Assembly (NCBI GenBank): GCA_947496705.1
Contig: CANMDW010000017.1
Coordinates: 1-64,000, forward strand
DNA: 64,000 nt
Direction: 5' to 3'
DNA from: an uncultured Aquimarina sp.
GTDB lineage: Bacteria > Bacteroidota > Bacteroidia > Flavobacteriales > Flavobacteriaceae
Part shown: positions 42,159 through 51,404 of the stretch, in pieces
Position numbering within the stretch: position 1 is the stretch's first letter
How the letters are laid out: the number at the start of each line of letters is the position of its first letter
The notes under the pieces: model-generated
Told to the model about the DNA's origin: nothing
What the model saw: the letters and a program-made list of their open reading frames with translations, nothing else
The model's database searches: none
Made by a program: the position numbers and the translations under genes

Positions 42159-43271
42159 CTATCCCTTCACGTCCAAAGCATCGCGCAGTGCATTGCCGAT
42201 CAGCATAAAAGCCATGACCAGGCTCATAATACCCAAACCAGGTATGATTGCCAGATATGCTTTGCCCAGTATGATATAGGAATAATGATCTTTGATCATT
42301 GCCCCCCAGCTTGGTATAGGCGGTTGCGCTCCTATGCCCAGAAAACTCAACCCACTTTCTATTAGAATAGCCGCAGCAAAGTTTGCCGCAGCAATAATAA
42401 TTACAGGTGCCAGACTATTGGGTAAAACATGTTTGGTGATGATTCTAAAATTGGTAAACCCAAGTGCCCTTGCAGCAGTTACATATTGCATTTGTTTTAC
42501 GCTTAATACCTGTCCTCTTACTACACGAGCTACCTCTACCCACATGGTTAATCCTACTGCAATAAAAACCTGCCAAAAGCCTTTTCCCAGGGCCAAAGTA
42601 ATAGCAATTACCAATAACAGGGTTGGTATAGACCAAGTCACATTAATAAGCCACATGACCATGGCATCTATCTTTCCTCCAAAATACCCTGCAGCTGCCC
42701 CCAGAGATATTCCTAAAATCAACGAAATGAATACCGCCACAAACCCGATAGAAAATGAAATACGAATCCCTACCAGCATTCTGCTTAACAGGTCCCTTCC
42801 GTATTTATCGGTGCCCAATATAAAGGTTTGTGTTCTTATAAACTCTTGGGTGATCTCTTCTTGTGTTATACCTTTCGAAAAACGCTCCAGGCTGATTTGT
42901 TTGGAGATTCCTTTTATTTCTCCTTCGCTATACGGGGAAATTTTTAATACATTATTTTCAAAAGAATACCGATCTATCGGAATCTCTGTATCTGTATTTT
43001 TTTTTCCAAAAAATACTTTGTTTAAGAATGATTGATTTGATACCTCCTGAGAGGGAATGGTAAGCATTTGAACTTTGAACCCCGGAGGTTTAGAATGAAT
43101 AGATAAATGCATCTGATTGGCATTTTGGGAATCATCGGGTGCCAAAACATATGCAAAAACAGCAATAATTGCACAAAAAACTATGAAATAAAAACTTAAA
43201 ACGCCCCAAAAATTCTTCTTGAACTTTTGGAGCGCCAGTATACTTAAAGAGTTTGATTTTGTTTCAGGCAT
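42159..43271 (-). CDS. Oligopeptide/dipeptide ABC transporter permease (OppC/DppC type)
   Basis: This 370-residue permease has an N-terminal membrane helix (about 22-42), a periplasmic insertion of about 110 residues that is long compared with E. coli OppC, and the linker FILGTDKYGRDLLSRMLVGIRIS that is the family hallmark. Five more helices follow, with the EAA loop in YVTAARALGFTNFRIITKHVLPNSLAPV. It imports peptides with partner proteins that are not encoded nearby. It lies 12 bases behind the C-terminal processing protease gene on the same strand, so both may be in one transcript. A peptide importer near several peptide genes is notable but may be chance. Confidence 0.95.
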   Translation of the reverse strand: MPETKSNSLSILALQKFKKNFWGVLSFYFIVFCAIIAVFAYVLAPDDSQNANQMHLSIHSKPPGFKVQMLTIPSQEVSNQSFLNKVFFGKKNTDTEIPIDRYSFENNVLKISPYSEGEIKGISKQISLERFSKGITQEEITQEFIRTQTFILGTDKYGRDLLSRMLVGIRISFSIGFVAVFISLILGISLGAAAGYFGGKIDAMVMWLINVTWSIPTLLLVIAITLALGKGFWQVFIAVGLTMWVEVARVVRGQVLSVKQMQYVTAARALGFTNFRIITKHVLPNSLAPVIIIAAANFAAAILIESGLSFLGIGAQPPIPSWGAMIKDHYSYIILGKAYLAIIPGLGIMSLVMAFMLIGNALRDALDVKG

Positions 43272-43283
43272 TCATCAATGCTG

Positions 43284-45419
43284 TTAATTCTTCAGCGTAA
43301 GCGGATTTTTGGATCTTCGAATATTGTTGATCTTCATATCTTCAAGTACGCTAATAGCTTCCTCTACGTAAACATCTTTACTAAGGTCTTTATGCCATCT
43401 TTTTCTTTTCTCTGCTAAAACCGAATCCTGGTCAATCAATTTCTTTTCATAAGGCAAAGACTCAAACGACAAATTGGTGGAATAATCATCAATTGCTTCA
43501 AAGCGTTCTGCTTGTTTTTCGTTGAGCTTAATATTTAGCTTATATTTATCATATTGCAGTGAATAGCTATTTACATCCCTTTTTTGCCTAACCCACTTTG
43601 CATTTTCCTCAATTAATTTTAATTGATCATTTTTGGCCATTCTTTCTTTACTATTATTGATAGTTTGGTTAAAATCGATATAACCATCCCAAAGTGTATA
43701 ATCGGCAGCAGCGATTTTATCCCAAGGCAACGGGTTTTCCTGATCTTTTTCTCCTATATCAATATAACTATAACGATCTGGCACTACCACATCACTTTTT
43801 ACTCCTTCTAATTGTGTAGAACCTCCATTTACTCTATAAAATTTTTGGGTGGTGAGTTTCAATGCTCCAAGATCACCAAAATCATTACTACGCATCCATC
43901 GATTAAGATCCATGACATTTTGCACGGTACCCTTACCATAGGTTTGTTTGCTTCCGATAATAATGGCTCGTTTATAATCCTGCATAGCAGCTGCCAAAAT
44001 TTCTGAGGCAGAAGCAGATAATTCATTAACCAAAATAACCAGAGGGCCATCCCAAAGAATATTTCTGTCTTTATCGCTTAATACTTCGGGAGATTCTCCT
44101 TTTGTTCTTACCTGTACAATGGGACCTTTTTCTATAAACAGCCCTGCTATATCTACTACTGTTTGCAATGATCCTCCTCCATTATCTCTTAAATCGATCA
44201 CCAAACCATCCATATCTTGTTCTTTAAGACGAACAATTTCCTGTTTCACATCTTTGGCTGCATTGCGTTGGTTATAGTCCTGCATATTAAAATAGAACTT
44301 TGGTAGATTAACAATTCCAAAGGTTTTGTCATTCTTTTTAACCACAGAAGATTTTGCATAGGTTTCTTCGAGCTCTACAACATCCCTTACAATTTCTACT
44401 ACTTCAGTCGTGCCGTCTACTTTCTTTACGGTAAGAGTTACTTTTGTGCCTTTTGGGCCTTTGATTAAACTTACGGCATCATCAAGACGCATTCCAACAA
44501 CGCTCACAGGCTCCTGTTCATCTTCCTGTTTTACTTTCATAATAAAATCTCCAACCTCTACTTTATTTCCTCTCCAGGCAGGGCCTCCAGAAATGATCTC
44601 AATAATCTTTACGTTATCATTTTTCTTTTGTAACCTTGCTCCTATACCTTCTAGTTTCCCAGACATGGCGATATCGAAGCGGTCTTTATCCTGAGGTGCG
44701 AAATAATAGGTATGGGGGTCAAATTCTTCTACAATAGAATTAATATATATAGAAAACCAATCTTTTCGTTCCAGATCATCGGCAAATTCAAAATACTCTT
44801 TCAGTGAAGTTTTAGTAATATCACGTGCTTCTGCTTCCAGTATAACCGAGGTCTTGCGTTTATAATTACTATTCTTTGTAACAGAATCTATTTGTTCTTC
44901 GACTTTATCATAATAGCTGGATAACGCATTAAATTTGAGTTGCATTCTCCAACGGTTTTTCATTTCTTTCTCAGTTTTTACATAAGACAGATTTTCATAG
45001 TCTGTATTTATGGCCTCATCTTTTGCAAAGTTAAAAGGCCTTTCCAAAATTTCTTTATACAGTACTCTGGCTTCAGTCATTCTTTGCTGCAAGCGCTCAT
45101 ACGTTAAGTTGAAAAACGTAATTTCTTTATCCCTGATTTCATCATCAATCAGTTTTTCAAACTCTTTAAACTCATCGATATCAGTTTTATAAAAATAACG
45201 CTTCAGCGGATCTAAAGCATCGATATAATCAGAGAATACTTCTTTTGAGAAATCATCATTTATATTCTTTGCATCATAATGCCCCTTGCCCAAGACATAA
45301 CTTATTAAATCAATCAGTAATTTATCTTTATCCGGATCATTTTCAACCTTAGAAGTAAAACTGCAGGAAGCAACAGAAACAATCACGGTAAGCATCAAAA
45401 TCAAAAAACTCTTTTTCAT
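43284..45419 (-). CDS. prc: Carboxy-terminal processing peptidase (Tsp/Prc, S41 family)
   Basis: This 711-residue periplasmic protease has a signal peptide (MKKSFLILMLTVIVSVASCS, with a possible lipobox ASC), a helical N-terminal domain with the PLKRYFYKTDIDEF motif, a PDZ domain (IIEIISGGPAWRGNKVEVGDFIMKV), and the S41 catalytic core. The nucleophile Ser is in LVNELSASASEILAAAMQDY and the general base Lys in GSKQTYGKGTVQ. A C-terminal helical domain ends it. It degrades or trims periplasmic proteins from their C-termini. Length fits the Tsp group. Confidence 0.96.
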   Translation of the reverse strand: MKKSFLILMLTVIVSVASCSFTSKVENDPDKDKLLIDLISYVLGKGHYDAKNINDDFSKEVFSDYIDALDPLKRYFYKTDIDEFKEFEKLIDDEIRDKEITFFNLTYERLQQRMTEARVLYKEILERPFNFAKDEAINTDYENLSYVKTEKEMKNRWRMQLKFNALSSYYDKVEEQIDSVTKNSNYKRKTSVILEAEARDITKTSLKEYFEFADDLERKDWFSIYINSIVEEFDPHTYYFAPQDKDRFDIAMSGKLEGIGARLQKKNDNVKIIEIISGGPAWRGNKVEVGDFIMKVKQEDEQEPVSVVGMRLDDAVSLIKGPKGTKVTLTVKKVDGTTEVVEIVRDVVELEETYAKSSVVKKNDKTFGIVNLPKFYFNMQDYNQRNAAKDVKQEIVRLKEQDMDGLVIDLRDNGGGSLQTVVDIAGLFIEKGPIVQVRTKGESPEVLSDKDRNILWDGPLVILVNELSASASEILAAAMQDYKRAIIIGSKQTYGKGTVQNVMDLNRWMRSNDFGDLGALKLTTQKFYRVNGGSTQLEGVKSDVVVPDRYSYIDIGEKDQENPLPWDKIAAADYTLWDGYIDFNQTINNSKERMAKNDQLKLIEENAKWVRQKRDVNSYSLQYDKYKLNIKLNEKQAERFEAIDDYSTNLSFESLPYEKKLIDQDSVLAEKRKRWHKDLSKDVYVEEAISVLEDMKINNIRRSKNPLTLKN

Positions 45420-45586
45420 ACGCTCAAAAATTTAGGGGTTCAAGGCAAATACATTAAAAATCGTGCCAATAGCAGGTAATATTACTAAATTTTTCTCAAA
45501 TGAACTAATATTATTCCTTCCTCTTTACGATCCTCATTTTTGGTATAAAAAAAGTGTATTTTTACCATCGCGAAAAATTTTAGGAT

Positions 45587-46369
45587 ATGGCTCAAAAAAA
45601 ACCGTTGATTCTTGTTACCAATGATGATGGCATTACCGCACCAGGAATAAGGGCATTGATAAGTGTCATGAATGAAATTGGTGATGTATATGTAGTTGCG
45701 CCAGATAGTCCTCAAAGTGGAATGGGTCATGCTATCACCGTAAACAGCACCATCTATTGCGACCCCATAGTGATCGATAAAAATGCAGTTCAAAAAGAAT
45801 ATAGCTGCTCGGGGACTCCTGCAGATTGTGTAAAAATGGCAGCTCGGGAGATTATGCACAGAAAACCTGACTTATGTGTCAGTGGTATTAATCATGGGTC
45901 TAACTCTGCAATCAACGTAATTTATTCTGGCACTATGAGTGCTGCAGTCGAAGCTGGTATTGAGGGAATACCTGCGATAGGGTTCTCACTGCTGGATTAT
46001 GGTATGGATGCCAATTTTGAGCCTTCCAAAAAATATGTAAGGACTATTGTAGAAAATGTACTCGAAAATGGGTTACCCAAAGGAGTAGTTCTTAATGTGA
46101 ATATTCCCCGATTGCCCGAAAAAGAAATAAAAGGAATCAAAATATGCCGCCAGGCCAACGCACACTGGGTAGAAGAGTTTGATAAAAGAACCAATCCGAT
46201 GGGAAGGGAATATTATTGGCTTTCGGGTAAATTTATCAATGAGGATAAAGGGGAAGATACCGACGAATGGGCATTACGACAAGGCTATGTTTCGATGGTT
46301 CCTACTCAATTCGACCTCACCGCTCATCATTTTATTCAGGAATTAAACAATTGGTCATTGCATGATTAA
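45587..46369 (+). CDS. surE: 5'/3'-nucleotidase SurE
   Basis: This 260-residue cytoplasmic metal-dependent phosphatase hydrolyses nucleoside monophosphates. The N-terminal motif ILVTNDDGITAPGI holds the metal-binding Asp pair, followed by VVAPDSPQSGMGHAIT, CSGTPADCVKMA and SGINHGSNSAINVIYSGTMSAAVEA. The length is normal. The 3' end overlaps a small membrane protein gene by 8 bases, and lpxB follows. Confidence 0.97.
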   Translation: MAQKKPLILVTNDDGITAPGIRALISVMNEIGDVYVVAPDSPQSGMGHAITVNSTIYCDPIVIDKNAVQKEYSCSGTPADCVKMAAREIMHRKPDLCVSGINHGSNSAINVIYSGTMSAAVEAGIEGIPAIGFSLLDYGMDANFEPSKKYVRTIVENVLENGLPKGVVLNVNIPRLPEKEIKGIKICRQANAHWVEEFDKRTNPMGREYYWLSGKFINEDKGEDTDEWALRQGYVSMVPTQFDLTAHHFIQELNNWSLHD

Positions 46370-46658
46370 AAAGGAAATTAGTATTGGTTTTTTAGTGGGT
46401 TTACTTGTAAATAGTATAGGATTCATAGTATGTATATTTATTTTTCCTGCATTAAGTGATCTAAATTTAACATTTATGGAGACTATAACGGCATCTGTAG
46501 AAAATGATTCTTTGGGAAGTATTATCGCTCTGGGAGCCATCCCCAACCTGGTTATTTTCTTTTTATTTTTAAGAAAAGATAAAGTATATCGTGCCCGTGG
46601 CGTACTTCTTGCTGTACTTATTGCAGCTATTTGTATTGCAATTAGTAAATTTGGTTAA
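46362..46658 (+). CDS. Small membrane protein between surE and lpxB
   Basis: This 98-residue protein has about three membrane helices (about 7-30, 52-70 and 78-95) and short charged loops (LRKDKVYRARG). I recognise no family motif. It overlaps surE by 8 bases and is followed after 31 bases by lpxB, so the three genes are probably one operon. An envelope function is likely from position only. Confidence 0.82.
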   Translation: MIKKEISIGFLVGLLVNSIGFIVCIFIFPALSDLNLTFMETITASVENDSLGSIIALGAIPNLVIFFLFLRKDKVYRARGVLLAVLIAAICIAISKFG

Positions 46659-46689
46659 GATTATTAAGCCTATAATGCTATTTTTTTAG

Positions 46690-47802
46690 ATGAAATACTA
46701 TCTTATTGCAGGAGAAGCATCTGGTGATTTACATGGTGCCAATCTTATGAAATCTATCTTAAAAGAAGATCCTCAGGCAGAATTCCGGTTCTGGGGTGGT
46801 GATCTTATGCAAGCAGTTGGCGGGACTTTGGTGAAGCATTACAGAGATCTTGCTTTTATGGGTTTTATAGAAGTTATATTGAATTTATTTACCATCTTAA
46901 AAAACCTAAAGTTCTGCAAACGGGATATTATTGCTTTTCAACCTGATGTACTGGTTTTTATTGATTATCCGGGATTTAATCTTCGTATTGCAGAATGGGC
47001 CAAAGAAAAGGGATTCAGAACGCATTATTATATTTCGCCACAAATATGGGCATGGAAAGAAGGCAGAATTAAAGCTATCAAGAGATGTATAGACGCCATG
47101 TATGTGATTCTTCCTTTTGAAAAATCCTTTTATGAGGACAAACACGAATTCCCGGTTCAATTTGTAGGCCATCCATTAATTGATGCGATTGCAGATCACA
47201 AACAGATCATGCCCGAAACTTTTAAAAAACAGCATCAACTCAATGATCGCCCCATTATCGCTATCCTTCCCGGAAGCAGAAAACAGGAAATTCGTAAAAT
47301 GCTCGAAGTTATGTTAAGTGTGGTTGACGATTTCCCTGAATATCAATTTGTGATTGCGGGAGCGCCCAGCCAGGATGCTTCTTTCTATGCTCCTTTTATC
47401 AAAAAGCAAGGGGTTCATCTGGTGATGAATCAAACCTATGATCTCTTAAGTCTTAGTAATGCTGCTTTGGTCACGTCGGGGACTGCCACTTTAGAGACAG
47501 CATTATTTAAAGTCCCCGAGGTGGTATGTTATAAAGGAAGTTATATTTCTTATCAAATTGCAAAACGAATCATCAATCTCAATTATATTTCACTGGTAAA
47601 TCTTATTATGGATAAACCCGTGGTAACAGAACTTATACAAGGTGATTTTAATCCAAAAAGATTGAAAAAAGAACTTACGGCCATAATCGATGACTATAAA
47701 AGAGCTGTCATGTTTTTGGATTATTATGATCTTGAGAAAAAACTTGGCGGCAAAGGTGCCAATGATAAAACCGCCAAACTTATTGTAGCATCTGTAAAAT
47801 AA
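46690..47802 (+). CDS. lpxB: Lipid-A-disaccharide synthase
   Basis: This 370-residue GT19 glycosyltransferase joins UDP-diacylglucosamine and lipid X to form the lipid A disaccharide, acting at the inner membrane. Family motifs are plain: YYLIAGEASGDLHGANLM at the N-terminus, FRFWGGDLMQAVGG, DYPGFNLRIAEWAK, YYISPQIWAWKEGRIKAIKR, FVGHPLIDA, AILPGSRKQEI and the sugar-nucleotide region SGTATLETALFKVPEVVCYK. Length and ends are normal. Its presence confirms a Gram-negative envelope with lipopolysaccharide or lipooligosaccharide. Confidence 0.97.
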   Translation: MKYYLIAGEASGDLHGANLMKSILKEDPQAEFRFWGGDLMQAVGGTLVKHYRDLAFMGFIEVILNLFTILKNLKFCKRDIIAFQPDVLVFIDYPGFNLRIAEWAKEKGFRTHYYISPQIWAWKEGRIKAIKRCIDAMYVILPFEKSFYEDKHEFPVQFVGHPLIDAIADHKQIMPETFKKQHQLNDRPIIAILPGSRKQEIRKMLEVMLSVVDDFPEYQFVIAGAPSQDASFYAPFIKKQGVHLVMNQTYDLLSLSNAALVTSGTATLETALFKVPEVVCYKGSYISYQIAKRIINLNYISLVNLIMDKPVVTELIQGDFNPKRLKKELTAIIDDYKRAVMFLDYYDLEKKLGGKGANDKTAKLIVASVK

Positions 47803-48018
47803 ATCATTATACACTATAAAAGTATATAGATTTTTTAACTAAAGGATGAACTTCCTTTTGGGTAATGCTATAAGAGTAGGCAGTCACCGGTTGACAGTGA
47901 TAACAAAACTGCATACTAAAAACTGCCTTCCTGGCACGATTTTAGAACCTGAAAGTCACCTGTGCCAATGTGCATAGTTTTAACTATTTTTGAGATTAAC
48001 AAAATAAAATCCCCCCAA

Positions 48019-48576
48019 ATGAAAAAAATAAATAATTGTTTTCTGCTTATACTACTAAGTTTTATGGTCTATTCCTGCGGAAGTTCATCAAAAAACAATG
48101 CCGTTATTTCTGGAAAAACGAACCGTACTACTGCCGGGTCTACAGAAGAAAGCGCAACTAAAAACATATCCAGAACCAGCAAGAATCCTAATGCCAGGAA
48201 AATAAAAAGCATCGTTAGCTATGCTAAATCTTTTAATGGAACCCGCTATAAATTCGGAGGAACAACCAAAAGGGGGATGGATTGTTCTGGTTTGGTGTAT
48301 ACTTCATTTAAAAAAGAGAATGTAATATTACCCAGAACTTCAAAAACCATGGCCACCCAGGGTAAAGCCATATCGCTTAAAAAAGTAGGTGTCGGAGATC
48401 TACTGTTTTTTAAAACCAATAAAAGAAAAAATGTAATTTCTCATGTAGGATTAGTAGTTGAAACCAGAGGGGCCATAAAGTTTATACACGCGTCTACCTC
48501 AAAAGGAGTTGTCATTTCAAGCCTTGATGAAAACTATTGGAATAAAGCTTTTGCCTGGGCAAGAAGAGTATTGTAG
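48019..48576 (+). CDS. NlpC/P60-family cell-wall peptidase lipoprotein
   Basis: This 185-residue lipoprotein has a signal peptide ending in YSC (Cys20) and a Ser/Thr/Asn-rich linker (about 21-65). Its NlpC/P60 (C40) domain has the catalytic Cys in KRGMDCSGLVYTSF, the catalytic His in ISHVGLVVE and a third polar residue in FIHASTSKGV. Such enzymes cut peptide cross-bridges or stem peptides of peptidoglycan. I chose the ATG at 48019 because it gives a proper lipoprotein signal; the frame is open further upstream. The 216-base gap before it shows no other gene. Confidence 0.93.
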   Translation: MKKINNCFLLILLSFMVYSCGSSSKNNAVISGKTNRTTAGSTEESATKNISRTSKNPNARKIKSIVSYAKSFNGTRYKFGGTTKRGMDCSGLVYTSFKKENVILPRTSKTMATQGKAISLKKVGVGDLLFFKTNKRKNVISHVGLVVETRGAIKFIHASTSKGVVISSLDENYWNKAFAWARRVL

Positions 48577-48689
48577 TTGGTATTTTATGCCTTCTTTATA
48601 TTCACAGATGGCGTGGGAATATTCTTTAAATCTATAAATTTACAGTTATTTTTCTATTTCTAATTGTACTAATTTTAGGGATACTTACA

Positions 48690-50831
48690 TCATTCTTTAG
48701 GTTGATAATCGGGGTGGCCGGTTTGCCAGAAGGCGAAGGCTAAGATATTGGCATATCGCTCAAATTCTTTAAGTTTTGTATCATCTGTGCCGTGACCTGT
48801 CTCAGAATCTATCAATAATAGATTGGGATTATCAGATGCATTAGCTGCTTGCATTCTAGCTGCAAATTTTACAGAAAACCAGGCGGGAACTCTTGGGTCA
48901 TTTAAGCCTGCAGTTAATAATGTAGCAGGATATTTTTCACCTTGTTTGATATGGTGGTAAGCATCCATTTCTTTCAACGCCTCAAATTCTAAAGAATCTT
49001 CAATAGTCCCGAATTCTTTAGCATTATTTGCCCCATTAGGAGTACTTTCTAGTCTTAAAGTATTGAGAGCTCCAAATTCTATAACAGCAGATTTAAACAA
49101 ATCAGGTCTGTCTGTTATCGCTCGACCAATCATAATTCCTCCTGCACTTCCACTCCAAATGGCCAATTTATCATTTGAAGTAAATTTATGTTCAATCAAA
49201 TATTCTGCGCAGGATATAAAATCTTTCCAGGTATTAGGTTTTGTAGTCTTAAATCCTGCTTTGTGCCATGCATCTCCCTTTTCTCCACCGCCACGCACAT
49301 GGGCAATGGCATAAACACCACCTTCTAACACCCATAATAGTCTACGCATCGAAAAGAAAGGAATCATTGATACGCCATAAGCACCATACCCATCTATCAT
49401 TGTTGGAGTATCATTATTTTTTAGTACTGTTTTATTATAAATTAATGAAAGAGGAATTTTTTCACCATCATGTCCTTCAACCTCTACTTCATCAATGACA
49501 ATATCTTTTAGTTGAGTATCATCAAAGGATGGGTTTAAACTTTTTTCGGTTAAAGCTCCCTCTTGATATTCGTATCTTTTTGTTGGTGTAATCCAACCTC
49601 GAGTAATAATCCATAATTCTGGATGTTCTATACCTTTAGACGATAACTCCATGTTTCCCATAACATAGGGAAATAGTATTCTTTCTTTTTTATCATTTTT
49701 TATTTTGAATAAATCAGCTTTAATACCATTTTTACTGGTAGCAAAATATAAACTTTCATTTGTGATTTCAAAATCAGTAATGATGGTATCTTTTTTTTCT
49801 TTAACGACTACATCTGCGTTGTCAAAATTAGGTTTTCTAATTGAAGTTTTTCTAATTTCGAAGTTAGGTGAGTTCTTTGATGTTCTATAAAAAATAGTAT
49901 CTTCTTTTATGATAAAATCTTTTATTTGATGTGATTTTTTGAAAAGTGGTTTCCACGCATTGGTTTTCATTTGTTCTACAGGAAGATAATAAGTGTCATT
50001 ATAAGCTCCAACACCGGATTTTTCTCCTATGAAGTAGTCATCTTTAAGCGATACTAATGGAAAATCAGCTTCATCAATGGTAAGATTTTTATTATACTCT
50101 TTAGAAAAGAATTCTACTAGATCCGATGTGCTATTTCCCAATGTATGAATTACTGATTTGGTATTTTTAAGAAATTGTTGAGATTTAGGATCGATCTCTG
50201 GATGATACAGATAAATAAAACCAGAATCATCAGGTAGCCAGGTGACACCTCCAATTTCTGATACCCATGAGTTTGTTAAAATTTCTGGAGACACCTCTTT
50301 GGTGGCAACATCGATGATGATTAATTCAGAGATTTCTTTTCCTTTTTCGGTGATGCTAACTACAATTTTTGAACCTTTTGAATCGGGCTGTATATAATTG
50401 ATTATATAATCAATAGGAGAGTCTTTTTTAAAACTTTTTGGGTCATAGAGTAGTATTTCATTTCCACTAAAAGAATCTCTATAAAAGAGCTTACCTATAT
50501 TTTCGCCTGCAATTCTTTTTAAATAAAAATGCTTACTATTTTTTGCAACTTTAAGTTTAGAAATAGTGAAAAAATTACTTTTATCATGTTCATGTAGCCT
50601 CTCAATCAAATATTGAGTTTTGTTGATTTTACTGAGATATTTTTTTGAAGCTTTGTTTTGTTGATCTACCCAAGTTGCTACTTGTGGATCTTCCAGATTC
50701 TCTGCATTTCTATAAGGATCTTCAATGCTTTGACCATGGTATTTGTCATTTGCTATTCTGGTAGCAAGCATATTTTCGTTGTTTTGGCAACTAATACATG
50801 ATAAAAAAACTAGTGGTAATACATATTTCAT
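48690..50831 (-). CDS. Prolyl oligopeptidase family serine peptidase (S9), lipoprotein-like
   Basis: This 713-residue protein has a short signal peptide with Cys12 and Cys15 (PLVFLSCISCQNN), so it is probably exported and lipidated. A seven-bladed propeller region follows (about 80-430, PYRNAENLEDPQVATWVDQQN marks the family start). The alpha/beta hydrolase domain has the nucleophile Ser in AIWSGSAGGIMIGRA, the Asp in LTAGLNDPRVPAWF and the His in DSETGHGTDDTK. The enzymes cleave short peptides after proline. It is the neighbour of a small KGG peptide gene whose predicted core contains two prolines, and it may degrade extracellular peptides. Confidence 0.95.
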   Translation of the reverse strand: MKYVLPLVFLSCISCQNNENMLATRIANDKYHGQSIEDPYRNAENLEDPQVATWVDQQNKASKKYLSKINKTQYLIERLHEHDKSNFFTISKLKVAKNSKHFYLKRIAGENIGKLFYRDSFSGNEILLYDPKSFKKDSPIDYIINYIQPDSKGSKIVVSITEKGKEISELIIIDVATKEVSPEILTNSWVSEIGGVTWLPDDSGFIYLYHPEIDPKSQQFLKNTKSVIHTLGNSTSDLVEFFSKEYNKNLTIDEADFPLVSLKDDYFIGEKSGVGAYNDTYYLPVEQMKTNAWKPLFKKSHQIKDFIIKEDTIFYRTSKNSPNFEIRKTSIRKPNFDNADVVVKEKKDTIITDFEITNESLYFATSKNGIKADLFKIKNDKKERILFPYVMGNMELSSKGIEHPELWIITRGWITPTKRYEYQEGALTEKSLNPSFDDTQLKDIVIDEVEVEGHDGEKIPLSLIYNKTVLKNNDTPTMIDGYGAYGVSMIPFFSMRRLLWVLEGGVYAIAHVRGGGEKGDAWHKAGFKTTKPNTWKDFISCAEYLIEHKFTSNDKLAIWSGSAGGIMIGRAITDRPDLFKSAVIEFGALNTLRLESTPNGANNAKEFGTIEDSLEFEALKEMDAYHHIKQGEKYPATLLTAGLNDPRVPAWFSVKFAARMQAANASDNPNLLLIDSETGHGTDDTKLKEFERYANILAFAFWQTGHPDYQPKE

Positions 50832-50917
50832 CAGAATAAAGTATTGTAAAGATAGAATTAGATTTATTGATAAAGGTTGACCAAAATATTACTAGTCAAC
50901 CTTTTATAAATTACAAA

Positions 50918-51136
50918 GGCTCTAGTTTAGAATGGCGTTGGTATTTTTGACTAATCAACCTTTCATCCCATCCCTATCAAAGGTAGGCCAGGCAGACCCA
51001 GCCCTTCCCAAAGGGAAGGAGCAAAAAAGTCCTTTCCTTTGGAAAGCCTGCCTGATGGTCAGGGATTTAGGATACATTACTATTTATCAAGCAAATAAAT
51101 ATCTTACGATCATCAACGCAAGTCTAAACTAGAGCC
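50918..51136. repeat. Long inverted-repeat element, GGCTCTAGTTTAGA arms
   Basis: GGCTCTAGTTTAGA (50918-50931) plus GCGTTG a few bases inward is mirrored by CAACGC and TCTAAACTAGAGCC (right end at 51136). About 175 bases lie between the arms, including the palindromes CCCTTCCCAAAGGGAAGG and CCTTTCCTTTGGAAAG. It fills the gap between the prolyl oligopeptidase start and the KGG peptide gene end. A 66-codon frame inside it is not supported as a gene. Confidence 0.8.
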
Positions 51137-51158
51137 ATTATAAATAACTTTTATTTTT

Positions 51159-51299
51159 TTAATCAGTAGGAGGATTTGTCCAATCAATACCAGCCGAACA
51201 ACCACCATCACCACCTTTTATGATGTTCATTTTAGTGATTTTAGTAATTTTAGATTTTTTTAGATTTAATTTACTTGTCTTCAACTCTTTTTTTTTCAT
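51159..51299 (-). CDS. KGG-type small peptide precursor (lanthipeptide-like leader)
   Basis: A 46-codon ORF on the minus strand (ATG at 51297-51299, TAA at 51159-51161) encodes a Lys-rich leader, MKKKELKTSKLNLKKSKITK, ending NIIKGG. The short core DGGCSAGIDWTNPPTD has one Cys, one Ser and two Thr. The leader style (MKKK, LNLKKSKI, KGG) matches that of Bacteroidota class I lanthipeptide-like precursors, but no lanthipeptide dehydratase or cyclase is in the window, so the core may stay unmodified. It lies 105 bases downstream of the TPR-AraC regulator on the same strand. Confidence 0.72.
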   Translation of the reverse strand: MKKKELKTSKLNLKKSKITKITKMNIIKGGDGGCSAGIDWTNPPTD

Positions 51300-51404
51300 A
51301 ATCAAAATGTTATAATGGATTTATTACAAAACTACCCTTTATTTTCAAAAATTCAACTTTGAAATCTAATGTTTATGTCTTAATTCATGAATCTATATTG
51401 CTAT

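Noticed and set aside
42292..43035. 247-codon frame opposite the oligopeptide permease
   Set aside because: It is a mirror of the well-supported OppC-type gene; its product has no family features.
50932..51132. 66-codon frame on the plus strand
   Set aside because: It is the reading of an inverted-repeat element with nested palindromes; it has no family features and begins inside the left arm.
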